From positions 186,001 through 250,000 of the forward strand of contig CANNZV010000864.1 in NCBI GenBank assembly GCA_947561585.1: DNA of 64,000 nt. The letters are read 5' to 3'. The stretch's first letter is position 1, and each line of letters begins with the position of its first letter. Under the pieces are notes generated by a model that had not been told where the DNA came from, made no database searches, and saw only the letters and a list, made by a program, of their open reading frames with translations. Of this stretch, positions 1-13,212 are shown in pieces. The position numbers and the translations under genes were made by a program. This stretch comes from Caprella mutica (taxonomy: Eukaryota > Arthropoda > Malacostraca > Amphipoda > Caprellidae).

Positions 1-2597
1 ATATAAATATGATACTCATAATTATCGGAGGTTTTTATTGTGGTTATCGTCCTCGCGCCAGCCCTTATTTTATTTTTTTAATTCGCTGCAGGATGTATAG
101 TTCCATTCCTAACTTTAACAGATTTTCAAGATAGATGCAAAAAAAAAATAGGACGAATAAAACGGTGTTCTTCAAAAAATTGTTTAGCTTTAATAGTTTA
201 TAAAATGAACAAATTATTTTTTTTTTTGCGCCAACCTGTATGCATGTATGCCAATTTCATCAAACGTATTTTTTATTTGTCAATTACGTGTTGAATCATT
301 CATAGTCATATAAATTACAACTTGTACAATTTTTATTTGTTGACTAAAATTTAATTAAAATTTCCTCTGTAAACCCTTCAATAATTTTTATTATTATATA
401 AACTGTGATATTAGCGCATAATTATAAGAAAGCTTTATGCATTTTATCTCCAGATGGTACATCAGGGTATGGAAATATCACCACCCTACTGTACCTTTAA
501 AATCATATCAAGATTAAGGGTGAATAACATCTCTCTGAATGAGAGATAAACCTTATTTATAATGCAGATCTAAATTTCGCAATCTATTGTAATTTTTATA
601 ATTCTATTATTCATTACGAGGGTATTCATGACTGAATAACAGCTATATTTTAATTATTCCTTAATTTAAAACAATGAAGTAATCTTTGCGATTTAAAAAT
701 ATTATATTATATCTAACTTAACTATCATTTTATAATAAATTAATATAAAAATTATCTTTGTTGTTGACAGAATATAAAAATCCTTTTGTTGCGTAATATA
801 TTTAAGCGTGGAATAAATGCTTGATATTTTTCATTATTTAATATCATTATATTTCTCTGCTGTAAATTAACTTAGTAATATTTGTAATTTTTTTACATTT
901 AAATTAAATTCACTTTTCATTAGAATACGTGTTAGAATTTCAATCCTAGTAAAGTAATGATGAAATAAAAAAATATAATTATATCTATGTACCTTGATAT
1001 TGAGTTTTTCTACTTACTTTAATTCTATCAAATTGTGTAATCTGTACATCTGAAAGCCTATAAAGATAGGTATTTTACATGTTATTTAGTGTTATAATCC
1101 TCCTTTTCAACTGATGGTAAACTATGAAACGTGATACGTAGAATGTTTTGATGGTATATCATAAATTTGTTTTATTCAGTTTTAGCAAACATTTCGTGTT
1201 TCGTTCAAATATAGTATATTGTTTACTTATATAATAGTTTAACAGAGTAATTGAAGTTCATTCAATTAACAGAAATATTAAGGATTAAAGAAGCAGATTA
1301 TAAATTATATAACATATCTTTTACAAAATTGATAATTGTTTTCATAAAATCGTGATTATTTTGAAATATTTCAATCAGTATATTTTCTATATCAGATTAT
1401 AATTTTTTATAGCTATAATTGTAGCAATAATCTGAATTTCAAAAAAATATATATTATAAATTCTTTGATATTAGCATATTACAGCATAACAATCTATAGT
1501 CTCAAGAATCTTATGTTCAATTATCTGCATGTGAATCTAGAAATAAAATGTATATTTACTTACATAAAGTCGGCGAATATCACAGAGGTATCAGATTTAC
1601 ACTGTTTCTTCGTATGAATAAACATAACAGTAATTTTGAAATCCAATTACCAACAACACACTATAAAACAATATATATTCTCATCCCATAAATATATGAG
1701 AATAAATAACCACATTGTTTCATGCCTAACTTGTAAATATTAGCCTAATGATGCCAAACTGTTTGATGTACTTTTAGCCTGCAGACAGTCATTAATAATT
1801 CATGTTTATAGTTGTGTTGACTGGTTTAATTGCTCGCAAATATTTGTTTCGGTTCAATTACTTTACAATATTTCTCTATATATCTAAGAGTGTTACAAAT
1901 TAAATGATAATTCTTTATGCAAAATATACAATACCCCGCGGGTTACATTTTATACTATATATAATTTGTTAAAATAAGTATAAATATAATAGTATATTAC
2001 AACTTTAGGATAGGTATAAATTGATTTTAAAAAGTTATTTGATAATAAATCTCACTTGAATATTCTAATATTCTAGTTACTAATATCTTAAAATAATTTT
2101 CTTGTTATATTATGAAACCTGATTATACAAACTCCCTTTCTTGACTAATTATTTTTTATATATTTTGGGAATAATTCAAAGAAAAAGGCAGATTAATTTC
2201 TATATTTTTAAAGGAAGAAGGTAGTAAATGGACAAACTTGTGTAACTTTGGTCTAATGGAATATTCTATGACGGAAATGTGTTGCATGATTTCAAGCAGT
2301 TTCGCCAAAACTTTTGACAAAGAAACCGAAGAATTTTGAAGCTGTATTATAAGAAATTTGCAGTCTTCTGCATGCATGAACTCGTGTGTATGACTAATAA
2401 TTCATGCAGCATGTAGGTTACTTTAATCTTATTCTACGTCAATTGTTTAGAATATTTGTCTATTTACAATAGTTATTGTACAATTAAAGTCTATATAATT
2501 AACCAGATCACCAGAAAAGAGGGAGGGTGGCCTATCATTAATTATTTTTTACAGCTTCTATACTCTAAGGTAGAGCGAACTTATCGAGATTTTAGGA
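1..2597. other. AT-rich non-coding stretch, no gene seen
   Basis: Long A/T runs and no coding frame with recognisable protein character on either strand. The longest open frame is 73 codons on the minus strand at 2156-2377. It resembles no family I know and has no splice-site context, so I treat it as chance. Confidence 0.6.
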
Positions 2598-3000
2598 CTT
2601 AAATTGAAATACTGCGCATTTTTTATGATGAAATTTGTTTGATGTTTCGCATCAGGTGAATTATGAGAATTAATAATTTATTAGTTAAGAGATGTTTTGG
2701 ATAAAATCTTAGATTTTATAATATCCACTATAGCTTAGTTTGTAAGTTTGATGTTGGGACTATATGTAAGTCAAAATATTTAAAACTACATTTGAATCTT
2801 AGTCACACAAAAATAAATGTGGATATTTTTGTCGAATCCAGAGAAGAGAGAACAAATTCATATCTTTTATATGAATGAAGTGTAATTCTTTTACGTCATT
2901 TTCACACATAAGAGAATCACCAAGATTCTCTATTTTATGACAAAATTTATTTTACATCTGATTACGCATAAAATTCACTTCATTTCCACACATCAAGATA
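2598..3000 (+). repeat. Left copy of a direct duplication flanking the C-rich minisatellite
   Basis: This stretch is clearly related, in the same orientation and order, to 4132-4570. Shared blocks include a GATGAAATTT segment near 2630 and 4160, TTTGTAAGTTT near 2740 and 4264, AAAACTACATTTGAATCT near 2782 (AAATTACATTTCAATCT near 4305), and AGAGAGAACAAATTCATATC near 2843 and 4367. Between these blocks there are substitutions and small indels, so the duplication is old. No coding frame is present. Confidence 0.8.
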
Positions 3001-4135
3001 CCCCCCATTCATCTCACCCCACCCCACCCCCCATTCATTTCACCCCACCCACCATTCATCTAACCCCACCCCCCATTCATCTCACCCCACCCCCCATTCA
3101 TCTCACCCCACCCACCATTTTTCTCACCCCACCCCCCATTCATCTCACCCCACCCTCCATTCATCTCACCCCACCCACCATTCATCTAACCCCACCCCCC
3201 ATTCATCTAACCCCACCCCCCATTCATTTCACCCCACCCCCATTCATCTCACCCCACCCCCCATCCGTCTCCCCCCACCCACCATTCATCTCACCCCACC
3301 CACCATTCATCTAACCCCACCCCCCATTCATCTCACCCCACCCACCATTCATCTAACCCCACCCCACATTCATCTCACCCCACCACCCACCATTCATCTA
3401 ACCCCACCCCCCATTCATCTCACCCCACCCACCATTCATCTAACCCCACCCCACATTCATCTCACCCCACCCCCCATTCATCTCACCCCACCCACCATTC
3501 ATCTCACCCCACCCACCATTCATCTAACCCCACCCACCATTCATCTAACCCCACCCCCCATTCATCTAACCCCACCCCACATTCATCTCACCCCACCCCC
3601 CATTCATCTCACCCCACCCACCATTCATCTCACCCCACCCACCATTCATCTAACCCCACCCACCATTCATCTCACCCCACCCACCATTCATCTAACCCCA
3701 CCACCCATTCATCTCACCCCACCCACCATTCATCTAACCCCACCCCACATTCATCTCACCCCACCCCCCATTCATCTCACCCCACCCACCATTCATCTCA
3801 CCCCACCCACCATTCATCTAACCCCACCCACCATTCATCTAACCCCACCCCCCATTCATCTAACCCCACCCCACATTCATCTCACCCCACCCCCCATTCA
3901 TCTCACCCCACCCACCATTCATCTCACCCCACCCACCATTCATCTAACCCCACCCACCATTCATCTCACCCCACCCACCATTCATCTAACCCCACCACCC
4001 ATTCATCTCAACCCACCCCCCATTCATCTCACCACACCCACCATTCATCTCACCCCACCCTCCATTCATTTCACCCCACCCCCCATTCATCTCACCCCAC
4101 CCACCATTCATCTCACCCCACCCCCCATTCAGATT
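3001..4135 (+). repeat. C-rich 21-bp minisatellite, about 54 units
   Basis: Tandem units of mostly 21 bp (some 20) begin CATTCATCTCACCCC and continue with ACCC runs. The variants are CTAACCCC against CTCACCCC, and CCCACC against CCCCCC or CCCACA. A larger block repeats almost without change at a 294-bp offset (14 units): 3412-3716 against 3706-4010, which points to recent block duplication. The minus strand carries runs of four to six G in each unit. Because 21 is divisible by three, a plus-strand frame (2937-3314) stays open through part of the array as a Pro/His/Thr-rich heptad repeat. I regard that frame as an artefact of the unit length, not a gene. Confidence 0.97.
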
Positions 4136-4570
4136 GAAACCCTGAGAATTTTTTAGGATGAAATTTCTTTAAATTATTTCGTTTTAGGTAATGAGTTAAG
4201 AGAATTTAAAGTTAACTAGTTAAGAAATATTTTATATCTTAGATTTAATAACATTCACTCGGTTTGTAAGTTTCACGCTCTGTGACTAAAAGTCAAACTA
4301 TTTAAAATTACATTTCAATCTCAGTCACTTAAAAATGAAAAGAAATATTCTTTTCTGATCCAGATAAGAGAGAACAAATTCATATCGTGTAGACGAATGA
4401 ATGATAAATTATTATACCTTATTTCAATATTCAATTCACATCCAATTATTAATTTGAACAAGTAACACAACTATTAAAGAGGTTCACCAATTTTCTTTAT
4501 GACTAGACATTATTTTTTCACTCCTTAGGAATTATATTAACTCCCATTCACACTCATGTAAATCACCCTC
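4132..4570 (+). repeat. Right copy of the direct duplication flanking the C-rich minisatellite
   Basis: Partner of 2598-3000, in the same orientation. Similarity runs from the GAATTTTTTAGGATGAAATTT region through the AGAGAGAACAAATTCATATC block. It is recognisable again in the AGAGGTTCACCAATTTTCTTTATGA segment near 4478-4502, which matches the sequence just before the array in the left copy. The array therefore sits inside or beside a segment that exists twice. Confidence 0.75.
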
Positions 4571-5184
4571 ATCACTTCACCCACCACTATCATATATAAT
4601 TTACAATATATTTACGATCATATTTACATATGCTGTTGTATCACACAACCAACTTAACTTTAATCACATGTTTCACAACGAGTGATAATTTTGTACCATT
4701 CCGTACATTCTCCACCATTGATCGGTTCTGGACAATTATGGCAAATTTTTTAAAATAACCAATAGTTTCTTGTTTGAGATTGTCCTTTTTATGTAATATG
4801 TATATAGCACCGCCATATCTTACAATGAAAAAGTAAATAAAATCAACAGAATCTGGACATTAAAAAATGTAAAGGATAATTATTTCTCACTAAAAGTTCA
4901 GTCCCTTGACTGCAGATATGAGAGATTCGAGAACTAATATGATATGCTTACTGCTTATTGAAAAGATTGACTATTTTCACTTACATAATAATTATACATT
5001 AACACATTATCCAAAGACTGATTATTACGTCCATAATAATCAATCTTATATAACGAACAGCTAAACAAGTTTGATAAACTGTTTGTATATTCGTTGATTA
5101 GCATTGTGATTAAAAAGGAAATAGTAATTTATTTCCAATATTAATTATTAATTACTAATTTATAACCAATATCAGATTTTCCCA
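4571..5184. other. Non-coding stretch between two minisatellites
   Basis: A+T-rich with no open frame of note and no repeat structure I can see. Confidence 0.5.
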
Positions 5185-5548
5185 ATTTCAACATTTCAAA
5201 ATCTCAACATTTCAGATTCTCAACATTTCAAATTCTCAACATTTCTAATTTCTCAACATTTCTAATTTCTCAACATTTCTAATTTCTCAACATTTCAGAT
5301 ACTCAACATTTCAAATTCTCAACATTTCAAATTCTCAACATTTCTAATTTCTCAACATTTCAAATTTCTCAACATTTCAAATTCTCAACATTTCAAATTC
5401 TCAACATTTCAAATTCTCAACATTTCAAATTCTCAACATTTCAAATTCTCAACATTTCTAATTTCTCAACATTTCAAATTCTCAACACTTCAAATTCTCA
5501 ACATTTCAAATTCACAACATTTCAGATCCTCAACATTTCAGACTGTCA
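5185..5548 (+). repeat. 16-bp minisatellite, 22 units
   Basis: Twenty-two consecutive units of CAACATTTCAAATTCT, mostly 16 bp with some 17-bp variants (CAACATTTCTAATTTCT). The middle units are nearly identical and the edge units more diverged, as expected of an array homogenised by unequal exchange or slippage. No coding potential. Confidence 0.97.
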
Positions 5549-8500
5549 ATCCCTGCTCATTCCACATTACTAACTTGATAAGCGAAAAGAATTGCTCGCA
5601 CATGTCACAGGCATATCATTTGCCTAACTACTTCTCCACTTATTGACTCTGAAAGATAAGTCTATAATGAGGGAATAACTGACATGCAAAATGACGCACA
5701 TTCATGATTAGTGTGCTTTAAAAAAATCATGAATCTATATTGAATCTGCAACTAGAAAATGTATGTTAATGTTCGAATGGATGAACTTTGCTATATACAA
5801 TCTTGTGGAGAAATAAGATACCTAAAATATTCATCACTGGATGCTCTTACAAATATATTGCACATTGTATTCTAAACCTTTTACGTCTGCAACTATGATT
5901 AAAATTCATCAAAGAACTTAGTCTTATTTTTAAAATTCCCTTTCGTTCCATGAGAACAAAAATATCATTATTGCTTGAAAATTCAAGGAATCACAATGAT
6001 GATTATAATTCACCCTAATTAATTAAATATGCATTACATAATCATGATGAATGACTTCAGACCTCACGATATATTCCTATAAGCACGAACAACATATCAT
6101 AGAAGTATAGCTAGAGCGCATTTTCATTTCATCGCATGCTCCAGTTCACCAAGATAAGCTGTCAAATACGACACTCGTCAGGTAGCTCAAACACACCAAT
6201 GTTATACTTGGTGTACTTTATAAATCTACTTAAATAGGGGTTATGTCATGTTAACATCTTAACACTTTGGAACTCAGTAGAAATTTTGTAGATTAACTTT
6301 GATACGAGTGGTATGATTATATATACTGCTCGTCAATATGGTACACATTTTGTAAACTTTCACTAATACAGCTGAATAGAATATAGTAATTATTCTTTCA
6401 AATTACATATTTGATTTTCATGTTCTTAAAATGAGATATCACTCCCTTAATCAGACAAATCACTAAGTATATACCGTTTGAATATAAATTTTTCGATGAA
6501 CGATATATATGTAATATAATTATACTATAATTGTTATATTATTAACTGTGGATACAACAATAATTAGTATACTATTATTTATTTTTTCGTGGATTATTTT
6601 CAAAATACTTGATATCACTAAAAAACTCGTTTTATTAGATATTTATAACAAGTTACCTATCAATAAAGAAGTTGTTTACGTCGTTATTTGAAGTATTCAT
6701 TAATCCTGTTGCACACAATATTTCACATAGGCTAATTTATTTGGATTAATGATGGAATTGTAAGGCTTTCTATTTATTTAGATGATAAGAGATGACATAT
6801 GACGCCTAATTGAATTGTGCCTTTGAAAACACTACCTAACAGATGATAGCATCGACTTTGTCTTCATTATCGTCATGGTCGATAATTGTACACTCATTTA
6901 TCAGCTTTGAAAGGTTGCCATGTCGTTCATTAAGAGAGGTAGGCATATATAGAGCTGTAGCAATAGTCAAAGTGGTTGAATAAAAATAATAACAATCTAT
7001 CATTGTTATTGAAGAATTGAATCTATATTATTAATTGATACTCGTGAATCTTTTAATCTATATTTTATATAAAAAAATATTCGGATATCAAATTCTGATA
7101 TGCTAAATTTCAGTGGGTAATTATTGTAGAACCTTGTATGGTATGTAGTTTCATATGATTGACTGTTTTTGATCAAAATGCAAAAGACTAGTATCTAGAA
7201 ATAATTCAATATGATAGAGGGTTTGCAGCAATTATTGAAGTAGATACTTTAGTCATAATCATTCAAAATAGATCGTGTTTTATCCAAAAGAGCAAACCAT
7301 AGAAAAGTCCACATTGAATCAAAAATAATATTGATTGACATATAAATTAATTTTCCGCCGATATTTTAAATTGATTCTTAGATAATACATAAATTTGTTT
7401 CATTTCTGCATCGATTTAAGTATTAGTTCATTTTTAGATTCATATTTAAAAAAAAAGAGTCACTAACATTTGATAAATCAAAGGATTCTGAATACAATAG
7501 TTGTTTTTTCGAAATTTACTGATTCTCCTATTGAAATTATTAATACAAACGTGATAACGATGGGATTTGTGTGCCAATTAAATGTGCCGCATATGAATTT
7601 GCTTAAATTTAAGTAATAAAGAAATGCAATTACAAGCAAAATTTTTATGTATACAGAATGACACACTTCTTTCTTGAGATAAACAATCGGAAGATGATTG
7701 CGGAAACAACATTTCAAAAAGAAGACAAGCATACAAAACTTCCTAATTAAATCCTGTTGAATGAGCACTAAATTATTGTTTGATATTTCGTCATTGATCA
7801 AAGCATCGCAGTCGAGATTTCCTTCCATTGATTATTACTGCATTGATTATAACTTCATTCATGATTTTATATGCTTTTAATACTTCAAAACACAAATTGG
7901 TCAGCATTCAATGTTACATAACAAATCGAACCAATCAGTTGTGCCTGAATAGAATTAATCATTAAAAACTTGTCAGGATTTTTACTGCCTCCGTGAAAAA
8001 TATTGAATTATAAACTTTAATTGGGAGTTATTCACATTCAATGTTTTACATATTCAAATAAAATATATGAATAAAATATATGTATATGAATTAAACGTAA
8101 AATACATTCAGTTATATTTCTCTTAATTATGATGTGAACAAATTTGAGCAATTTATTACATGTAACAATAGAATAACTCAAAAATAAATAAATCTCAACG
8201 TAAGTTCGATATAGGTGTAAAGTTTTTATAAGAAATAAGCAATTACAATAAATTTTTCTCTAATTATTCACTAATTCGTAAGTTACATTATAATAGAATA
8301 TCCGCACGATAGATATTATATCCCAAATTTGAATAGCTCTCCTATCCGCAATCTTCCATTCCATTTTAAGTTCACTCATTTTATTAAAATGCATGGAAAG
8401 TTATTCAATAGAAGCCATTATAACGTTAAAAGTTTTAATTCAAACTGATCTTTTGAAGAAACCAAGAGACACTGATAACTAAAACGCTTATAAATATCGG

Positions 8501-9204
8501 GACACGCTTTGCTGATCTTCAGTGTATAATCTTTACCAAAGATAATACTATGTGTAAAAGCAATGTAATGTGTACTTCTTTATTTATGAAATGTACTGTA
8601 TTAGTCTTACTTATTGTCTTTTAGCTTGTATTATAAATATCATTATAATTAATTATTAATATATTTTAATGTTTTCTTTATTAGTTATAATGGTAGTGAA
8701 TAAGTGAAATATATAGTATGTGCATATTTATATAATCAACCGAATCTAATTCTTAAAAAAATGTAATAAGCTAATTTCAACTTGAAATATATGGGTTGTA
8801 TATTTCAATACATATAAGACAATTAGCGTTTGAAAAAGGAAAGAAAAATATTTTAAATTTCCATAATTAAAAAGCTCGTAACAGTTAAATTTCAATAGTT
8901 TAGTTGAAGTTGTTCTTTACTTGATACCAATATTTGAATGGTCTTTTGCAATGGCTATAAGAGTTACAGTGGATTTCCTAACTATAATAGGTACATATAA
9001 GGCGTTACTTTTTTCAAATGTATATCCAAACTGAAAAATCACACACGTACTGACGCAGCAGTAGAAGAGAAATATTAATTTCTCGTTCCTCAAGTAAATA
9101 TAATACATATAATTTATTCCATCAAATAGTGGATGCATATTCTAATTAGCAGCTCGTAGCTTTAATATTAAAATCAGAGTGTTTTATTCCATTTAGTTTG
9201 AACG
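5549..9204. other. AT-rich non-coding stretch, no gene seen
   Basis: No supported gene. The largest frame is a hydrophobic 116-codon minus-strand ORF at 7478-7828. It shows no recognisable domain, and its codons follow the local A/T bias. A 73-codon minus-strand frame at 8917-9138 is equally unconvincing. Confidence 0.5.
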
Positions 9205-10088
9205 TTCGGTTCTATAAATTTTAATTCGGCCGAATTTTTTCAGGTGCATGAAATTTCCCGCGTCAGAATTTTCTCCCGTATAGAATTTTCTCCCGTATAG
9301 AATTTTCTCTGCAAATTTTTCCTCTGCAGGAATTTTCTATTGGATTGGATTTTTTTCTATAAAATTGTAAATAAAAATTGAACAATGAAATAAATAGTTA
9401 GAAGGTTGATATATATTTTGTTTATTAGATTTAAAATGTGGAAGCGGTGGATAAATCGGAACATACCCTATATAGTGTTCAAACCGCCAAAATAAATGAT
9501 AATTATAGAACTTTCAAATTCATATTTTATTGTACTGAGAGAATAGAGAGAAAAAATTATAAGTAAATTCTAACATTATTTAGACGTAAAGCAATCCTTT
9601 GTGTATTAAACCTTACTTGTTCCCTACATGCATTCATCAAACCATTCGTAGTTAGAAAAATGTATATTTTTTTAAAATCAGAGAATTTTTATTTAACTAA
9701 ACTGTATCTCGCATCATTTACATAAAATATGAAAAACAGTAATTTATACAAAAACATAATTCCGTACATCAGAATATGACTCAAAAATGGTTAGTTAGAT
9801 CAAACATGGTTCTGGATAAATAACTACGAAATAATTAATAAAGTTAATAATATTCTTGTCTCCCATGTGAATCGTATAACTAATTCAAATTAGGCAAAGT
9901 AAAGCTGTGCAACATTTGTTAACTAAAACTTGTTAAAATATGATACGTTTGTTACATTCAATTTGTCTTATATTAAAAAATTAAATTAAATCGCATTATA
10001 GATAAATTAAACTATTTCAAAAATAGAACATTAAAATTAAAATCCGCCTGGGAGAATTCTGCCGTAGAAAATTCGAGTTGTCACCGAA
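9205..10088. mobile_element. Candidate non-autonomous element with inverted end arrays
   Basis: Around 9265-9345 there are several tandem copies of AGAATTTTCTCCCGTAT. At 10050-10075 related sequence appears in the opposite orientation (GGGAGAATTC, then CCGTAGAAAATTC). Outside these lie TTCGGT at 9205 and ACCGAA ending at 10088. The interior is AT-rich with no coding frame. This matches the layout of the better-supported element at 13330-14502. The right arm is short, I see no convincing target-site duplication, and there is no second copy in the window, so the boundaries are guesses. Confidence 0.35.
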
Positions 10089-13000
10089 AGTACGAAGACT
10101 CATAGAATTACTGTGTACATGGAAATGGTACAGGTGCAGCTAGTTTTAATGTAGTTAGCTTCAGATAATTTGTTATTTTTCTATATTTTGTTGCTGTTTG
10201 TTCCAATAAACTGGCGCAAAGTCCAGAAAATTTTATTAGTCATAAGTAAGGCACACAATATGCTTTTATAATCATAAATTCTCAAAATAGTAATTGACAG
10301 TAAATAATTCATCAGTATTAAATCTTTTCTTAACATTCGATGCCAATTCATTTCGTTTCGTCTATGATATTCTTAATATCTATTATTTTAAAAGCACATT
10401 GTCACAACCGTAGTCATGAGTTACTTCTTTGACTTAACGTCTTTGTAAATTTCTATTACCTTTATATACAATTATATTGTATATATATGTAGCTAAGTCC
10501 ATTATTAATAATTTTCCGAATAAGTATAGTTAGCAGCATATCGCTGTTCCTTCACCAAACACTAAAGATAAGATACACTAACATTGGTATGTCACCAACC
10601 CTGATGATAAACGGGAATCGAAATATCAATTCCATATGTTAAACGAGAAATATTTATTCACTGTAATATACCATTGATGTTTTTTAATGTTCAATATGTA
10701 TAATAATGTAGACATTATTATTATATTTTTTGTGAGCATTATATAAGCTCGGTAATTATTTTGAAATACCTTACATAGATAGAAATTGAGCTCATCTTTA
10801 TTCTCGACTATATTTTAAAATAATATTTTCTGCGACATCATTCATGAAGTTATGAAACTTTAAATGAATTCAAAGTGAATATTGAAGGCTGAATTTGCGC
10901 AGTAAATTTGTATGTCAGTGTGTTGGAGTGAATTTACAACACCCTTTGAACAAGAAAAGTACTGCCAATTGAATTACATGAGGAAAAAGATATTAATGTT
11001 TTTTTTCGAGTATTCACATCTGAATGCAAAAATAGTTCTGTTATTTCACTTTAAGTGCTGAATTTATGAGCATGAAAGGAAGGAATTGTATGTTCAGATG
11101 TTCTCTGAGAGGGAAGTGATAAATTATGAAATTAGCCAGCGTGAATAAAGATGGGGTTTACATTTATAAAATATATACAATTATACATCAGATATACACA
11201 GAAGGTAAGACTCTAATTTCAAATTCTCCTAGTTTGGTTAAAATGAATAAAATACATTAAACTTTTATCTCTATTTGCACTATATCAATTTATATATGTA
11301 TATTTTTAACTCTTCTAATTACACAGGTAAAATATTATCTTTAATTCCCGCAAATCTGTCATCCAAAATCAAACAAAACCCGTTCTATTGTAGCTACCGT
11401 GTTTTAATTCAAGCTAAAAAGAATAAAGGGTAATATTTTCTCTTCCGAAGCAGTAGACTCTGTTTCATTTTCAAAAGTATCACAAACGATATTCGACATT
11501 TTTTGTAAATGTAACAGAATTCCAACTGAGTCACATTCTAGCAATCACTTCTACCGATCATATGAAGTAAAAATTATATACGTAAATTCCCCGGAAATGT
11601 TTCCATATTCTATCATTCCGCGCCAGCTAATGTCAGAGCATGTTACAGTGAATAGAAAAGTTATTGGAGTCCGGTTTGGTTTACTTTTTCGACCGTGAAC
11701 AATGAACATTCACATGCATCAACTGATATGTGCACTGTGGAGAATTGGCAGTCTGCATTGTGAGAGACAGGCCAAAAGGGTATCAGTGTAATGGGAATAC
11801 TTCGATAACAACAGTTACATAGGGAAGGGTATCCATGAAAATATAATTTCATGTTTTTTTATATTGCACATTAATTGATATACATCTACCAAAATAGCAA
11901 ACCTTTTTTGAAATATCTGTCTCTATTAGTGAATTTATTCACTTATCCCAGATAAAATTAGTCTAACTAACCAATTTGAATGTTATAACTTACATGTAAG
12001 TAATATATGACTATTTCATACAATTGTATCATATTCGGCGAGAAACAAGTAAGAAAATTGGTAGTTTTGGCACAACACTTTAACTTTGGTTGGAGTAATT
12101 AATTCACGTTTTTAATCTCACATTAAAATGAACTAAAGAAGAACAATTTCGTTCATGTGGTGTACACAGTTTGTTCACTTGACCAGATCACCGATTTTTT
12201 TTCTGCGCCGTAGAGCAGTAACGTATCTTAGTAGCTACCACGAGTCGATCGCAACGGTGAAAAACATCAACGCGATACACGTGTGTGAATTTTAATGCGA
12301 GAATCTCGTGATTGTTCTTAAAGTCTATATAAAACATTTATATAATTGATTGAATTTAAAGGAAACCAACAATTGAACAATCACATTCATTTGTATTATT
12401 CGTTATTTTTCGCAACTATTATATATCATATGGAAATAATGATGAGCAAATCTAATAACATTCCTACCATTAACTATATGTGTCATTGATGTTCTAATAA
12501 CATGAGTTCAATTTTTAAGTTGTGCTAGTTTTCTATTCTCTGTACTGTATCTGTTTAGAAAATAAGAAGAAGACTGTTTGTTTAAATCTGTGACATAAAT
12601 AATTCCATTTCATTTATTCAGATAATAAATGAAATGGATGTAGAATCCACTAAATCTATAGATTTGTGAAAAGAAACCCTACCTGTTAGAAGGTTTAGTA
12701 AAAATCTCTTCCTTATTTAGTAATTCTGTAACACGTGATGAAAATATCTTAATGTTACTGTTTATTCTGACATTTTCAGGTGTTTTTATGCAAACAACCA
12801 TAACCATGTCAGAGGCTTGTTTAAAGTTGATGGCGGAATATGTACCTTAAATTTTCGGAGATGTTTTCAACTATTTTTTTATGATTACTGTGTTTTTCCG
12901 ATCTTTCACTGTAAACAGATCACAAAGGATAAAATGAAATTGTTATCAGTGAATTTACTCAATATTTGACACATTAAATATGTGTTTAATAGCTTTAAAC

Positions 13001-13212
13001 ATATATTAAAGCTGCTCCTGATATTTAACACCCGGGAAGAAATTATAATAAGATTATAAAAGATACTAGCTAGAAAAGTTTTCCTTTTGCAACAGTGGAA
13101 AACTTCATATTGGATTTAATATTTTTCAAATTTCGACATCCTAATTATTATGATCAATCTGTTACTAATATAAAACTTTATGTGTAGTTGATCAATTATA
13201 CTAGATATTACA
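10089..13212. other. Non-coding stretch, no gene seen
   Basis: Mostly A+T-rich. A short stretch at about 12200-12290 is richer in CpG (GCGCCG, CGAGTCGATCGC, CGCGATACACGTG) than its surroundings and could be a conserved regulatory element, but nothing in it is recognisable. The minus-strand 63-codon frame at 11661-11852 is not convincing. Confidence 0.45.

Noticed and set aside
2937..3314. 125-codon Pro/His/Thr-rich open frame
   Set aside because: Produced by the 21-bp C-rich array, whose unit length keeps the frame open. It has no start context and no domain.
7478..7828. 116-codon hydrophobic minus-strand ORF
   Set aside because: One of the longest frames outside arrays, but it shows no family resemblance, no splice or promoter context, and composition that follows the local A/T bias.
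10597..10620. Second CTGATGA...GAAA occurrence
   Set aside because: The potential stem II is only about 3 bp and no stem I or III is visible, so it is likely chance in A+T-rich DNA. It also warns that the motif at 25282 could be coincidental.
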